A stretch of DNA of 7,802 nucleotides from Rhodospirillaceae bacterium (GCA_013349695.1 DUZD01000242.1:1-7802); one strand, 5' to 3'; positions 1 to 5,290 are shown, counted from the stretch's first letter. Program-made: numbers and translations. Notes: generated from the letters alone by a model not told the origin.

Positions 1-12
1 ACCAAAATCATG

Positions 13-198
13 TCATCGGATGGCTGCAAAGGGGATACAGTTCCCTTGGAGATGGGGCCGTGGTACGATTTCCACGAAGTTGGATGTCATCTGGGAAATG
101 TCGGTTGAATCCTCGCGGATTATTTTCCGTTTGCGCATGGCCACTGCTTTTGCTCCCCTCGCCATACCCCACACATGCTCATTGATGGCTTCCTTCAT
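13..198 (-). CDS. 61-aa hypothetical protein coupled to the HEPN gene
   Basis: I do not recognise this protein. Its ATG overlaps the HEPN stop codon as ATGA, the same arrangement as between the nucleotidyltransferase and HEPN genes. A GGAG ribosome-binding site (210-207) lies 8 bases before the ATG, inside the end of the HEPN gene. These two points are the main reason to treat it as translated. The product is basic in its first half (a cluster MRKRKIIRED around residues 21-30), with no membrane segment, signal peptide or ribbon-helix-helix pattern typical of small antitoxins. It could be a third operon component, the truncated start of a larger broken gene, or chance open frame. The end of the protein (HLQGNCIPFAAIR) looks less protein-like than the start, which would fit a frameshift. 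Its function is unknown. Confidence 0.4.
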   Translation of the reverse strand: MKEAINEHVWGMARGAKAVAMRKRKIIREDSTDISQMTSNFVEIVPRPHLQGNCIPFAAIR

Positions 199-590
199 TT
201 GTTGTTCTCCGGCTCTTTTTCGAGAACCCTCCTGACTTCCTCCAGAAATCGTTCGGCGCGCTCGATGTGCTCGGCGGCCTCTTTTAGGGATACCGCCCGG
301 TCAATCCGGTAATCACTTGCGTTTCGAGCGTTGGCGGCATCGAGCAGCCAGCCGTGCAGATCCACAGGCAACAGACCCTGTTTGGTGATCTCCCGGCCGA
401 ATGCGGCGGCGATTGCGCTGTGCCTGCTGAAACGCAAGCCTTTCTCGATCAGCATCGCGGTGGCCAGATAGAACATGGCATAGTAGGCGCGCGAGACGCT
501 GATTTCCGGGAATTTTTTATCAAACAATAGATTCGCGACTTCAATATTTTCTTCCGCCTTGGACAGTAATTGGTTTTGCTCTTTGTTCAT
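195..590 (-). CDS. HEPN-domain protein, UPF0332 type (probable toxin-side partner of the MNT protein)
   Basis: This is a 131-aa all-helical HEPN protein of the UPF0332 kind. The family features visible are SRAYYAMFYLATAMLIEKG (residues 33-51), followed by LRFSRHSAIAAAFGREI (52-68), then a C-terminal helix pair with RNASDY at 89-94 and a charged last helix (about 103-126). HEPN proteins paired with an MNT nucleotidyltransferase form toxin-antitoxin systems in which the HEPN partner is an RNase and the MNT enzyme neutralises it, in the best studied case by AMPylating a tyrosine next to the active site. Here the usual catalytic Rx4-6H is not visible: R89 is followed by D93-Y94, and no histidine lies 4-6 residues after any suitable arginine. 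RNase activity is therefore uncertain. The ATG overlaps the MNT stop codon (ATGA), with GAGG about 10 bases upstream. The length is normal for the family, and the gene looks intact. Confidence 0.88.
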   Translation of the reverse strand: MNKEQNQLLSKAEENIEVANLLFDKKFPEISVSRAYYAMFYLATAMLIEKGLRFSRHSAIAAAFGREITKQGLLPVDLHGWLLDAANARNASDYRIDRAVSLKEAAEHIERAERFLEEVRRVLEKEPENNK

Positions 591-907
591 ACGAGCACGC
601 CCTCGTGACGCACTTGCTCGTAGAAAGGTCCGGAATCCTTATCAGCCTGATCGGGCGTCGCGAATGTCCTTGAGATGACCGTATCGTATTTCAGCGACAC
701 TTCGCTGGTTGCCATGCTGGTACGCTGGACCTCTTTCCAATCGTCTAGAGGCCCGGACAACACGATCATCACATCAATGTCTGAATCGGGGTTGGCGTCG
801 CCACGGGCCTGGGAGCCAAAGAGTACGAGACGCACCAGACGCTCCCCGTAAATCTCTTCGAGACGTGCGCGATATTCTGAAAGTACGGTGTTTGGCGATG
901 CTTTCAT
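587..907 (-). CDS. Minimal nucleotidyltransferase (MNT), antitoxin-type
   Basis: This 106-aa protein belongs to the DNA polymerase beta-like nucleotidyltransferase superfamily, in the small MNT group. The signature GS-x10-D-x-D is exact: G31-S32, then D43 and D45, within the context FGSQARGDANPDSDIDVMIV. D75 is a good candidate for the third metal-binding acid. A short helix (about 8-22) comes first, and no extra domain is attached. It is the first gene of the minus-strand operon and overlaps the HEPN gene by four bases, so the two products are probably made in a fixed ratio and act together. By analogy with MntA-HepT it should be the neutralising partner that transfers AMP to the HEPN protein; this is inference. 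The ATG has no strong Shine-Dalgarno sequence and lies 26 bp from the divergent tlyA start. I saw no convincing -35/-10 pair for it. Confidence 0.87.
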   Translation of the reverse strand: MKASPNTVLSEYRARLEEIYGERLVRLVLFGSQARGDANPDSDIDVMIVLSGPLDDWKEVQRTSMATSEVSLKYDTVISRTFATPDQADKDSGPFYEQVRHEGVLV

Positions 908-921
908 TGAAATAATATAAC
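892..921 (+). promoter_or_regulatory. Possible tlyA promoter (TTGGCG - 18 bp - TATAAC)
   Basis: TTGGCG (892-897) and TATAAC (916-921) are separated by 18 bp. The -35 box lies inside the first codons of the divergent nucleotidyltransferase gene. If used, transcription would begin near 928, only about six bases before the tlyA ATG, giving an almost leaderless message. That would fit the absence of a Shine-Dalgarno sequence. It is a consensus-based guess in an AT-rich 26-bp gap. Confidence 0.3.
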
Positions 922-933
922 ATAGTCAAGTCC

Positions 934-1695
934 ATGATACGAACGACACAACCGAAAATAATTCGCCTCGACCAACTCCTCGTCGAGCGCGGCCTGGCCG
1001 AAAACAGGACCAGGGCGCGGGCGCTGATCATGGCCGGGCTGGTCTTCAGCGGCGGCAAACGGCTCGACAAGCCGGGACTAAGTATCGCCGGCGATATCCC
1101 GCTCCAGCTCAAGGGCCGAGACCATCCCTGGGTGTCGCGCGGCGGCGTCAAGCTGGCGCATGGACTCGAACATTTTTCCATCCTCCCCAAAGGTTTGGTC
1201 TGCCTGGATGTGGGGGCTTCCACCGGCGGCTTCACCGATGTTTTGCTGTGCCAAGGGGCGGCCAGGGTCTATGCCGTCGATGTCGGCCGCGGGCAGCTGG
1301 CCTGGAAATTGCGGCAAGACAGCCGCGTCGTCCTTCTCGAAAAAACCAACGCCCGCAACCTCACCCGCGAGCAGGTGCCGGAGCCCGTCGACCTGCTTGT
1401 CTGCGACGCCAGCTTCATCGGTCTTGAGACGGTGCTGCCGGCGCCGTTGGCGCTCGCCTGCCCGGGAGCCCGGCTGATCGCTCTCATCAAGCCTCAGTTC
1501 GAGGCCGGCAAGGGAAAGGTCGGAAAAGGCGGCGTGGTCCGCGATCCGGACCTCCACCGGCAGGTGACCGAACGCATCCGGGCTTGGCTCGGGGGCAAGC
1601 CGGGGTGGTCGGTTTTGGGGGTGACCGAAAGTCCCATAAAAGGGCCTAAGGGAAACAGGGAATTCCTGATCGCGGCCCGATACGAGCCGCATTGA
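934..1695 (+). CDS. tlyA: TlyA family rRNA 2'-O-methyltransferase (haemolysin A family)
   Basis: This 253-aa protein has the full TlyA layout. An N-terminal S4 RNA-binding domain (about 10-68; RLDQLLVERGLAENRTRARALI is the typical start) precedes an FtsJ/RrmJ-like Rossmann methyltransferase domain (about 70-250). The SAM-binding motif I is LDVGASTGGFT at 91-101. The catalytic K-D-K-E tetrad is visible as K73 (SRGGVKL), D158 (CDASF), K186 (LIKPQFE) and E243 (GNREFL). TlyA enzymes methylate ribose 2'-OH groups in 16S and/or 23S rRNA using S-adenosylmethionine. In mycobacteria the loss of TlyA gives capreomycin resistance. The 'haemolysin' name is historical. The length is standard and all motifs are intact. 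The ATG at 934 places the S4 domain 11 residues in, as usual, though no Shine-Dalgarno sequence precedes it. The gene is divergent from the MNT-HEPN operon and convergent with the rhodanese-HigA gene. Confidence 0.95.
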   Translation: MIRTTQPKIIRLDQLLVERGLAENRTRARALIMAGLVFSGGKRLDKPGLSIAGDIPLQLKGRDHPWVSRGGVKLAHGLEHFSILPKGLVCLDVGASTGGFTDVLLCQGAARVYAVDVGRGQLAWKLRQDSRVVLLEKTNARNLTREQVPEPVDLLVCDASFIGLETVLPAPLALACPGARLIALIKPQFEAGKGKVGKGGVVRDPDLHRQVTERIRAWLGGKPGWSVLGVTESPIKGPKGNREFLIAARYEPH

Positions 1696-1704
1696 AGCAG
1701 GCCA

Positions 1705-1736
1705 CTGGGAAGTTACGCCCCTAGGAAGTTACGCCG
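1705..1736. repeat. 16-bp imperfect tandem duplication
   Basis: Two adjacent 16-base units, 1705-1720 and 1721-1736, match at 14 of 16 positions and share the 12-mer GGAAGTTACGCC (1708-1719 and 1724-1735). The right copy contains the stop codon and last bases of the rhodanese-HigA gene; the left copy lies beyond it. It looks like a local slippage duplication of the 3' end of that gene. A functional role is not evident. Confidence 0.75.
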
Positions 1737-2427
1737 TTGTCTTCCGCGGCATGACTTCGCGCTGGATGCGTTGACCCAATTCCCGTCGCGCCTTCGCCAA
1801 ATCGTAAGCCATTTGCAGGCGCAGCCAGAATTCCTCGCTGGTGCTGAAATAGCGGGCCAGGCGGAAAGCGCTTTCGGCATCAACGGAGCGGGCGCCGCGG
1901 ACGATCTCGCCGAAGCGGCGGGGCGGCACGCCGATGTCACCGGCGACCTGGCTTTGGCTGAGACGCAAGGGCTTGAGGTATTCCTCCTTGAGCACTTGGC
2001 CGGGGTGGAAGGTGGGCACGTCGGTGACCACCGCTTCGGCGGCGTTGACGGCGATGTCATCCGCGAGGTAAGGGAGTTCATGCGGTCGAGGCGAGGGAAT
2101 ATCCTGGATTTCCGTCGTCAAACCGGCATCCTTCCATGCCTTTATGCCGCCCTCGAGGTTGATCGCCGGCGGTTCATATCCGGCCTTCAGCAACTGCTCG
2201 ATGGCGGCGGCGGAGCGTTTGCCGACGGCGCAATGGATGATCAGCTTCTTGCCGGTGATTCGCGGAAACAGATCGGGATCGAATACCGACAACGGGACCA
2301 GCATCGAACCGCGAATATGCTCTTGCTCGTATTCGGAGGTTTCGCGGACGTCGACAAGCATCGCCATGCCCTTGTCAAGCCAGCTTTTGACCGTCAAGGC
2401 GTCGGCTTCGATAATGTCCTTATTCAC
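1729..2427 (-). CDS. Rhodanese - HigA-type HTH antitoxin fusion protein
   Basis: This 232-aa protein has two complete domains in one uninterrupted frame. Residues about 5-105 are a single-domain rhodanese: the hallmark DVRE at 26-29, HIRGS at 37-41, the active-site loop C66-A-V-G-K-R71 after IIH, and the closing NLEGGIKAWKDAG (90-102). C66 would carry a persulfide in sulfur transfer. Residues about 138-232 match the HigA/VapI antitoxin family: HPGQVLKEEYLKPLRLSQSQVAGDIGV, a helix-turn-helix continuing as PPRRFGEIVRGARSVDAESAFRLARYF, then the family ending SEEFWLRLQMAYDLAKARRE. A linker (106-137) rich in Pro and acidic residues joins them. HigA normally stands alone behind higB; here no HigB-like gene is found on either side. 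A redox- or sulfane-sulfur-responsive repressor is an attractive but unproven idea. The start is GTG at 2427 behind a purine-rich AAGAAG; no upstream in-frame alternative looked better. The domain calls are firm; the combined role is unknown. Confidence 0.9.
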   Translation of the reverse strand: MNKDIIEADALTVKSWLDKGMAMLVDVRETSEYEQEHIRGSMLVPLSVFDPDLFPRITGKKLIIHCAVGKRSAAAIEQLLKAGYEPPAINLEGGIKAWKDAGLTTEIQDIPSPRPHELPYLADDIAVNAAEAVVTDVPTFHPGQVLKEEYLKPLRLSQSQVAGDIGVPPRRFGEIVRGARSVDAESAFRLARYFSTSEEFWLRLQMAYDLAKARRELGQRIQREVMPRKTTA

Positions 2428-2538
2428 TTTATTCTTCTTTCGCCGCTGATTTGGTCATGGCTCTGATTCTTGCCGTCCGGCCCAGTGCTCGCGCCGACTC
2501 CGGCACATGTCAAGAGAATGGTGCGAGTGAATGCCTGA

Positions 2539-2566
2539 AATTTATACCAACAAATTTTTATGTCAA
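2539..2566 (-). promoter_or_regulatory. Probable promoter of the rhodanese-HigA gene
   Basis: On the minus strand a perfect -35 box TTGACA (2566-2561) is followed after 16 bp by TAAATT (2544-2539); TATAAA (2546-2541) is an alternative -10 but only 14 bp away. Transcription would begin near 2532, giving a leader of about 105 bases before the GTG. The region is extremely AT-rich, so single boxes are weak evidence, but the exact -35 stands out. An HTH protein encoded downstream makes self-regulation here plausible. Confidence 0.45.
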
Positions 2567-2588
2567 ATAAAATTTTGCACACTATAAA
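2560..2588 (+). promoter_or_regulatory. Possible promoter of the 72-aa gene
   Basis: ATGTCA (2560-2565) and TATAAA (2583-2588) are separated by 17 bp, matching the sigma-70 consensus at 4/6 and 5/6 positions. The -35 box overlaps the -35 of the minus-strand promoter almost base for base, so the two would compete or be co-regulated. The predicted leader would be about 70 bases. Confidence 0.35.
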
Positions 2589-2666
2589 TATGTTTAATAA
2601 TGTCCGTTTTCAGAGTCTTCACCTGTTTGTTATGCTGGGTTTCGGTTGGACAACGAGGGGACAAGA

Positions 2667-2885
2667 ATGCCGAGCCATGCATGGATGGCCGCCAAGCTGC
2701 TTCGCGGCGCCGCTGATTTTTTTCGCTCCATGAGCGAAACCAATCCGTCGATCAGCGCGGAATTGAAAACCAACGCCGAGACATGCGACCAGGTCGCCGA
2801 TTGGGTCGAGAAAGATCCCAATGGATTAGCTCCCTCCCTCATTGACGAAATGGAAGAGGAAAAGGACAAGGCGAAAGTCCATTAA
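2667..2885 (+). CDS. 72-aa conserved-looking hypothetical protein
   Basis: I cannot assign this protein to a family. The ATG at 2667 is chosen because GAGGGG (2655-2660) lies six bases before it; a longer reading from TTG at 2646 would place that ribosome-binding site inside the gene. The product starts with an amphipathic helix containing aromatic residues (AWMAAKLLRGAADFFRSM, 5-22), continues with a soluble acidic helix (about 30-49, single Cys40), and ends in a highly charged tail EMEEEKDKAK (61-70). There is no signal peptide and no transmembrane segment of adequate length. Codon usage is like that of its neighbours, which argues for a real gene. It is transcribed away from rhodanese-HigA across an AT-rich divergent control region and converges on aroC 34 bp downstream. 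Confidence 0.65.
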   Translation: MPSHAWMAAKLLRGAADFFRSMSETNPSISAELKTNAETCDQVADWVEKDPNGLAPSLIDEMEEEKDKAKVH

Positions 2886-2890
2886 GCGGA

Positions 2891-2907
2891 CGGCGCGCCG
2901 AGTTTTT
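2891..2907 (+). terminator. Weak terminator-like sequence after the 72-aa gene
   Basis: CGGCGCGCCG (2891-2900), a perfect 10-bp palindrome, is followed two bases later by five Ts (2903-2907). The stem is only 3 bp if a 4-base loop is allowed, so termination would be inefficient. It lies in the 34-bp convergent gap between the small gene and the 3' end of aroC. Confidence 0.25.
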
Positions 2908-2919
2908 CCGGACCGCCGG

Positions 2920-3996
2920 TCAGTCGGAGCACTGGCCTTTGTGACGCAACATGTGGTCGGCAAGGGTGCAAGCCATCATCGCCTCGCCAATGGGGACGGC
3001 GCGGATGCCGACACAAGGATCATGGCGGCCTTTTGTGGATATCTCGGCCTCTTCTCCCTGGATACTGACGGTCATCCGCGGCTGGGCGACGGAGCTGGTC
3101 GGTTTGACGGCGAAACGGACGACCAGCTCCTGTCCGCTGGAAATACCGCCGAGCACGCCACCGGCGTTGTTGGAAAGGAACACCGCCGACCCATTCCCGT
3201 CGATTCGCATTTCGTCGGCGTTTTCCGGACCCGAAAATTCCGCCGCCCGGAATCCGGCGCCGATTTCCACTCCCTTGACGGCGGGGATGCTCATCAGGGC
3301 TTTGGCGATGTCGGCGTCGAGCCTGTCGAAAACCGGCGCCCCCAAACCCGCCGGAACGCCGGTGGCCAGCAATTCGATCACCGCCCCCGTCGAGGAACCT
3401 TCCTTGCGAATACGGTCAAGGAAAATTTCCCAGTCCTTGGCGGCTTGCGCGTCAGGGCACCAAAAGGGATTGTTGCCGATCTCGTTCCAGTCCCAGCATT
3501 GGCGGTCGATCCGGTGCGGTCCCATCTGGACCAGGGCACCGCGAATCTTGATCCCGCCGCCTAGGACCTTGCGGGCGATGGCGCCGGCGGCGACGCGAAC
3601 GGCGGTCTCGCGGGCGCTGGCGCGGCCGCCGCCGCGGTGGTCGCGGATGCCGTACTTCTGGAAATAGGTGTAATCGGCGTGGCCGGGGCGGAACAAATCC
3701 TTGATGTCGTCGTAATCCTTCGGCCGGGCGTCCTCGTTGGCGATCAACAGAGCGACGGGTGCGCCGGTGGTCCTGTTTTCGAAAACGCCGGACAGGATTT
3801 GCACCCGGTCGGGTTCGCGCCGCTGACTGGTATGCCGTGACTGTCCGGGCCGGCGACGATCCAAATGGGCCTGAATGTCATCCTCGATGAGCGGAATCCT
3901 TGGCGGTATGCCGTCGACAACGCAACCGATGGCGGAGCCGTGGCTTTCCCCAAAGGAGGTGACGCGAAAAAGGGTTCCGAAGGTATTACCAGACAT
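2920..3996 (-). CDS. aroC: Chorismate synthase
   Basis: This 358-aa enzyme catalyses the last step of the shikimate pathway, the trans-elimination of phosphate from 5-enolpyruvylshikimate-3-phosphate to chorismate, the precursor of aromatic amino acids, folate and quinones. It needs reduced FMN although there is no net redox change. All three family signatures are present: GESHGSAIGCVVDGIP (16-31, with the invariant H19), the RPGHADYTYFQKYGIRDHRGGGRASARET block (103-131, with H106), and RHDPCVGIRAVPIGEAM near the C terminus (324-340). The RRPGQS-x2-TSQR motif (48-59) is also intact. The length is typical of the bacterial monofunctional enzyme, with no attached flavin reductase domain. It lies 93 bp downstream of fabI on the same strand, so co-transcription is plausible. 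A Shine-Dalgarno sequence is not obvious before the ATG, but the start fits the family (MSGNTFGTLFRVTSFGESHG). Confidence 0.97.
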   Translation of the reverse strand: MSGNTFGTLFRVTSFGESHGSAIGCVVDGIPPRIPLIEDDIQAHLDRRRPGQSRHTSQRREPDRVQILSGVFENRTTGAPVALLIANEDARPKDYDDIKDLFRPGHADYTYFQKYGIRDHRGGGRASARETAVRVAAGAIARKVLGGGIKIRGALVQMGPHRIDRQCWDWNEIGNNPFWCPDAQAAKDWEIFLDRIRKEGSSTGAVIELLATGVPAGLGAPVFDRLDADIAKALMSIPAVKGVEIGAGFRAAEFSGPENADEMRIDGNGSAVFLSNNAGGVLGGISSGQELVVRFAVKPTSSVAQPRMTVSIQGEEAEISTKGRHDPCVGIRAVPIGEAMMACTLADHMLRHKGQCSD

Positions 3997-4024
3997 GGGC
4001 GTCGGTTTTCTTTAACCGGATATG

Positions 4025-4037
4025 CTTAGAGCATTTC
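4025..4037 (+). repeat. Solo 13-bp copy of the repeat arm found after pdxH
   Basis: CTTAGAGCATTTC here is identical to 6539-6551, the left arm of the hairpin at the end of pdxH; that hairpin's right arm contains the reverse complement. At this site the matching second arm is missing. It lies in the gap between fabI and aroC. It could be the remnant of a dispersed palindromic element, or a chance match. Confidence 0.5.
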
Positions 4038-4043
4038 AAGTTT

Positions 4044-4068
4044 AGTCGGCACCGGCCCGCTCCCGACT
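4044..4068. other. Hairpin in the fabI-aroC gap
   Basis: AGTCGG (4044-4049) and CCGACT (4063-4068) form a 6-bp perfect stem around a GC-rich 13-base loop, between the fabI stop and the aroC start. In the direction of fabI-aroC transcription (minus strand) it is followed by AAACTTG rather than a T-run, so it is not a standard intrinsic terminator. On the plus strand it is followed by CTTTTC. It may stabilise the fabI 3' end or mark an mRNA processing site. Confidence 0.4.
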
Positions 4069-4089
4069 CTTTTCAACATGGACATGCTT

Positions 4090-4902
4090 TTAGACCGTGG
4101 AAATATCGGGCGCGTCCACCGCTTTCATGCCGACGACATGATAGCCGCAGTCGACGTAGTGGGTCTCGCCGGTGACCCCGGACGATAGATCGCTCAATAG
4201 ATAAACTCCGGCGCCGCCGATGTCGCCCAGGGAAACATTGCGGCGAAGCGGCGAGTTGAGCTCGTTCCATTTGAGGATGTAACGGAAATCGCCAATGCCC
4301 GAGGACGCCAGGGTCTTCATCGGCCCGGCGGAAAGGGCGTTGACCCGAATATTGCGTGCCCCCAGGTCCTCGGCCAAGTAGCGCACGCTGGCTTCCAACG
4401 CCGCCTTGGCGACACCCATGACGTTGTAGTGAGGCGTCACCTTCTGCGAGCCGGCGTAAGTCAGTGTGATCAGGCTGCCGCCATCCGGCATCAAGGAAGC
4501 GGCGCGTTGGCAAAGCGCGGTGAAAGAATAGCAACTGATGTTCAGGGTCTTGAGGAAATTGGCGGACGTGGTGTTGATGTACTTGCCTTTCAACTCCTCC
4601 TTGTCCGAATAAGCGATGGCGTGGACCAGGAAGTCCAGCTTGCCCCAGCTTGTGGCAATGGTTTCGAATACGGAATCGATGCTTGATGCGTCGGTGACGT
4701 CACAATGCAGAACGATGTCGGAGCCAAGTTGTTCGGCCAGCGGGGCGACACGTTTCTCAAGGGAACCGCCCTGGTGAGTAAAGGCCAGTTGGGCACCCTG
4801 GGCGTAGGCAGCCTTGGCGATTCCCCAAGCAATGGAGCGTTCGTTGGCGACGCCCGTGATCAATCCCTTTTTGCCGGCCAACAGCGATCCTGGAGGTGTC
4901 AT
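4090..4902 (-). CDS. fabI: Enoyl-[acyl-carrier-protein] reductase (NADH)
   Basis: This 270-aa protein is a FabI of the divergent short-chain dehydrogenase type. It carries out the NADH-dependent last reduction of each fatty-acid elongation cycle. The N-terminal nucleotide-binding motif is GLITGVANERSIAWGIA (13-29). CDVTD at 67-71 binds the adenine. The FabI catalytic arrangement Y149-x9-Y159-x6-K166 is exact, and ALSAGPMKTLASSGIGDF (189-206) covers the substrate-binding loop. The C terminus ends in a FabI-like VDCGYH-x2-GM. An in-frame TTG at 4917 would add five residues, but ATG at 4902 fits the family start better; only a weak GAG precedes it. The triclosan-contact position equivalent to E. 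coli G93 appears to be A97 (HAIAYSD, 94-100). aroC follows on the same strand, and a likely promoter lies at 4955-4982. Confidence 0.97.
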   Translation of the reverse strand: MTPPGSLLAGKKGLITGVANERSIAWGIAKAAYAQGAQLAFTHQGGSLEKRVAPLAEQLGSDIVLHCDVTDASSIDSVFETIATSWGKLDFLVHAIAYSDKEELKGKYINTTSANFLKTLNISCYSFTALCQRAASLMPDGGSLITLTYAGSQKVTPHYNVMGVAKAALEASVRYLAEDLGARNIRVNALSAGPMKTLASSGIGDFRYILKWNELNSPLRRNVSLGDIGGAGVYLLSDLSSGVTGETHYVDCGYHVVGMKAVDAPDISTV

Positions 4903-5290
4903 GGATTTGTTACTCAATGGGCCAAGCCAAAGCGTTCATTGATAAGTTGGCGGCATCCTACACAAAAAACCCGTAATGGCAAAAGCCTAGGAACATATTT
5001 TCAACCGATATTTTCTATTCCACCGATCGTCATTGGCCAAATGTGTTGACGGCGGACCCATCACCCGCGGGAAACGCGAAAGAAAGAGCCCATCATAATT
5101 CAACCAGGGCTTTCCGCCGGGTTGGCCGGTTTTTCGAGTGGCGTTTCGCTGACGGCCCTGGCCTACGGGGAAGAATTCACCTTGCGGGAAGCTTTGTTGA
5201 TCACGCCGGCGCCGGCGTTGAAGGGTAACGTGGCCGGCCGCGCCTCAATCCCCAAACCCCCATCCCCGTCGCTACCCGAGGGCGCCGACG
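4903..5290. other. 388-bp intergenic stretch between the lipoprotein gene and fabI
   Basis: No gene can be assigned with confidence. The fabI-proximal part (to about 5040) is AT-richer and holds the probable fabI promoter and a direct repeat of ATATTTTC (4995-5002 and 5008-5015, 13 bp apart). The remainder (about 5050-5290) is GC-rich and open on the plus strand. That frame has mostly G/C-ending codons and reads like protein (for example GLAGFSSGVSLTALAYGEEF), but it has no clear start and runs into antisense of the lipoprotein gene until 5370. It may be a degenerate gene remnant. No tRNA or convincing terminator was seen. Confidence 0.6.
4955..4982 (-). promoter_or_regulatory. Probable fabI promoter (TTGCCA - 16 bp - TAGGAT)
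   Basis: On the minus strand TTGCCA (4982-4977) is followed after 16 bp, including a run of six Ts, by TAGGAT (4960-4955). Transcription starting near 4948 would give a leader of about 46 bases to the ATG at 4902. Both boxes match the consensus at 4 of 6 positions. Confidence 0.45.

Noticed and set aside
1078..1692. Minus-strand open frame of 204 codons opposite tlyA
   Set aside because: Antisense shadow: no recognisable domain, while the plus strand encodes an intact TlyA.
2447..2457. GACCAAATCAG on the minus strand, identical to 11 bases of the palindrome arm at 7689-7699
   Set aside because: Several 11-base matches are expected by chance between all positions of a 7.8-kb window, and no partner arm is nearby.
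2842..3667. Two plus-strand open frames (about 240 codons each) opposite aroC
   Set aside because: They are shadows of aroC, which carries all three chorismate synthase signatures.
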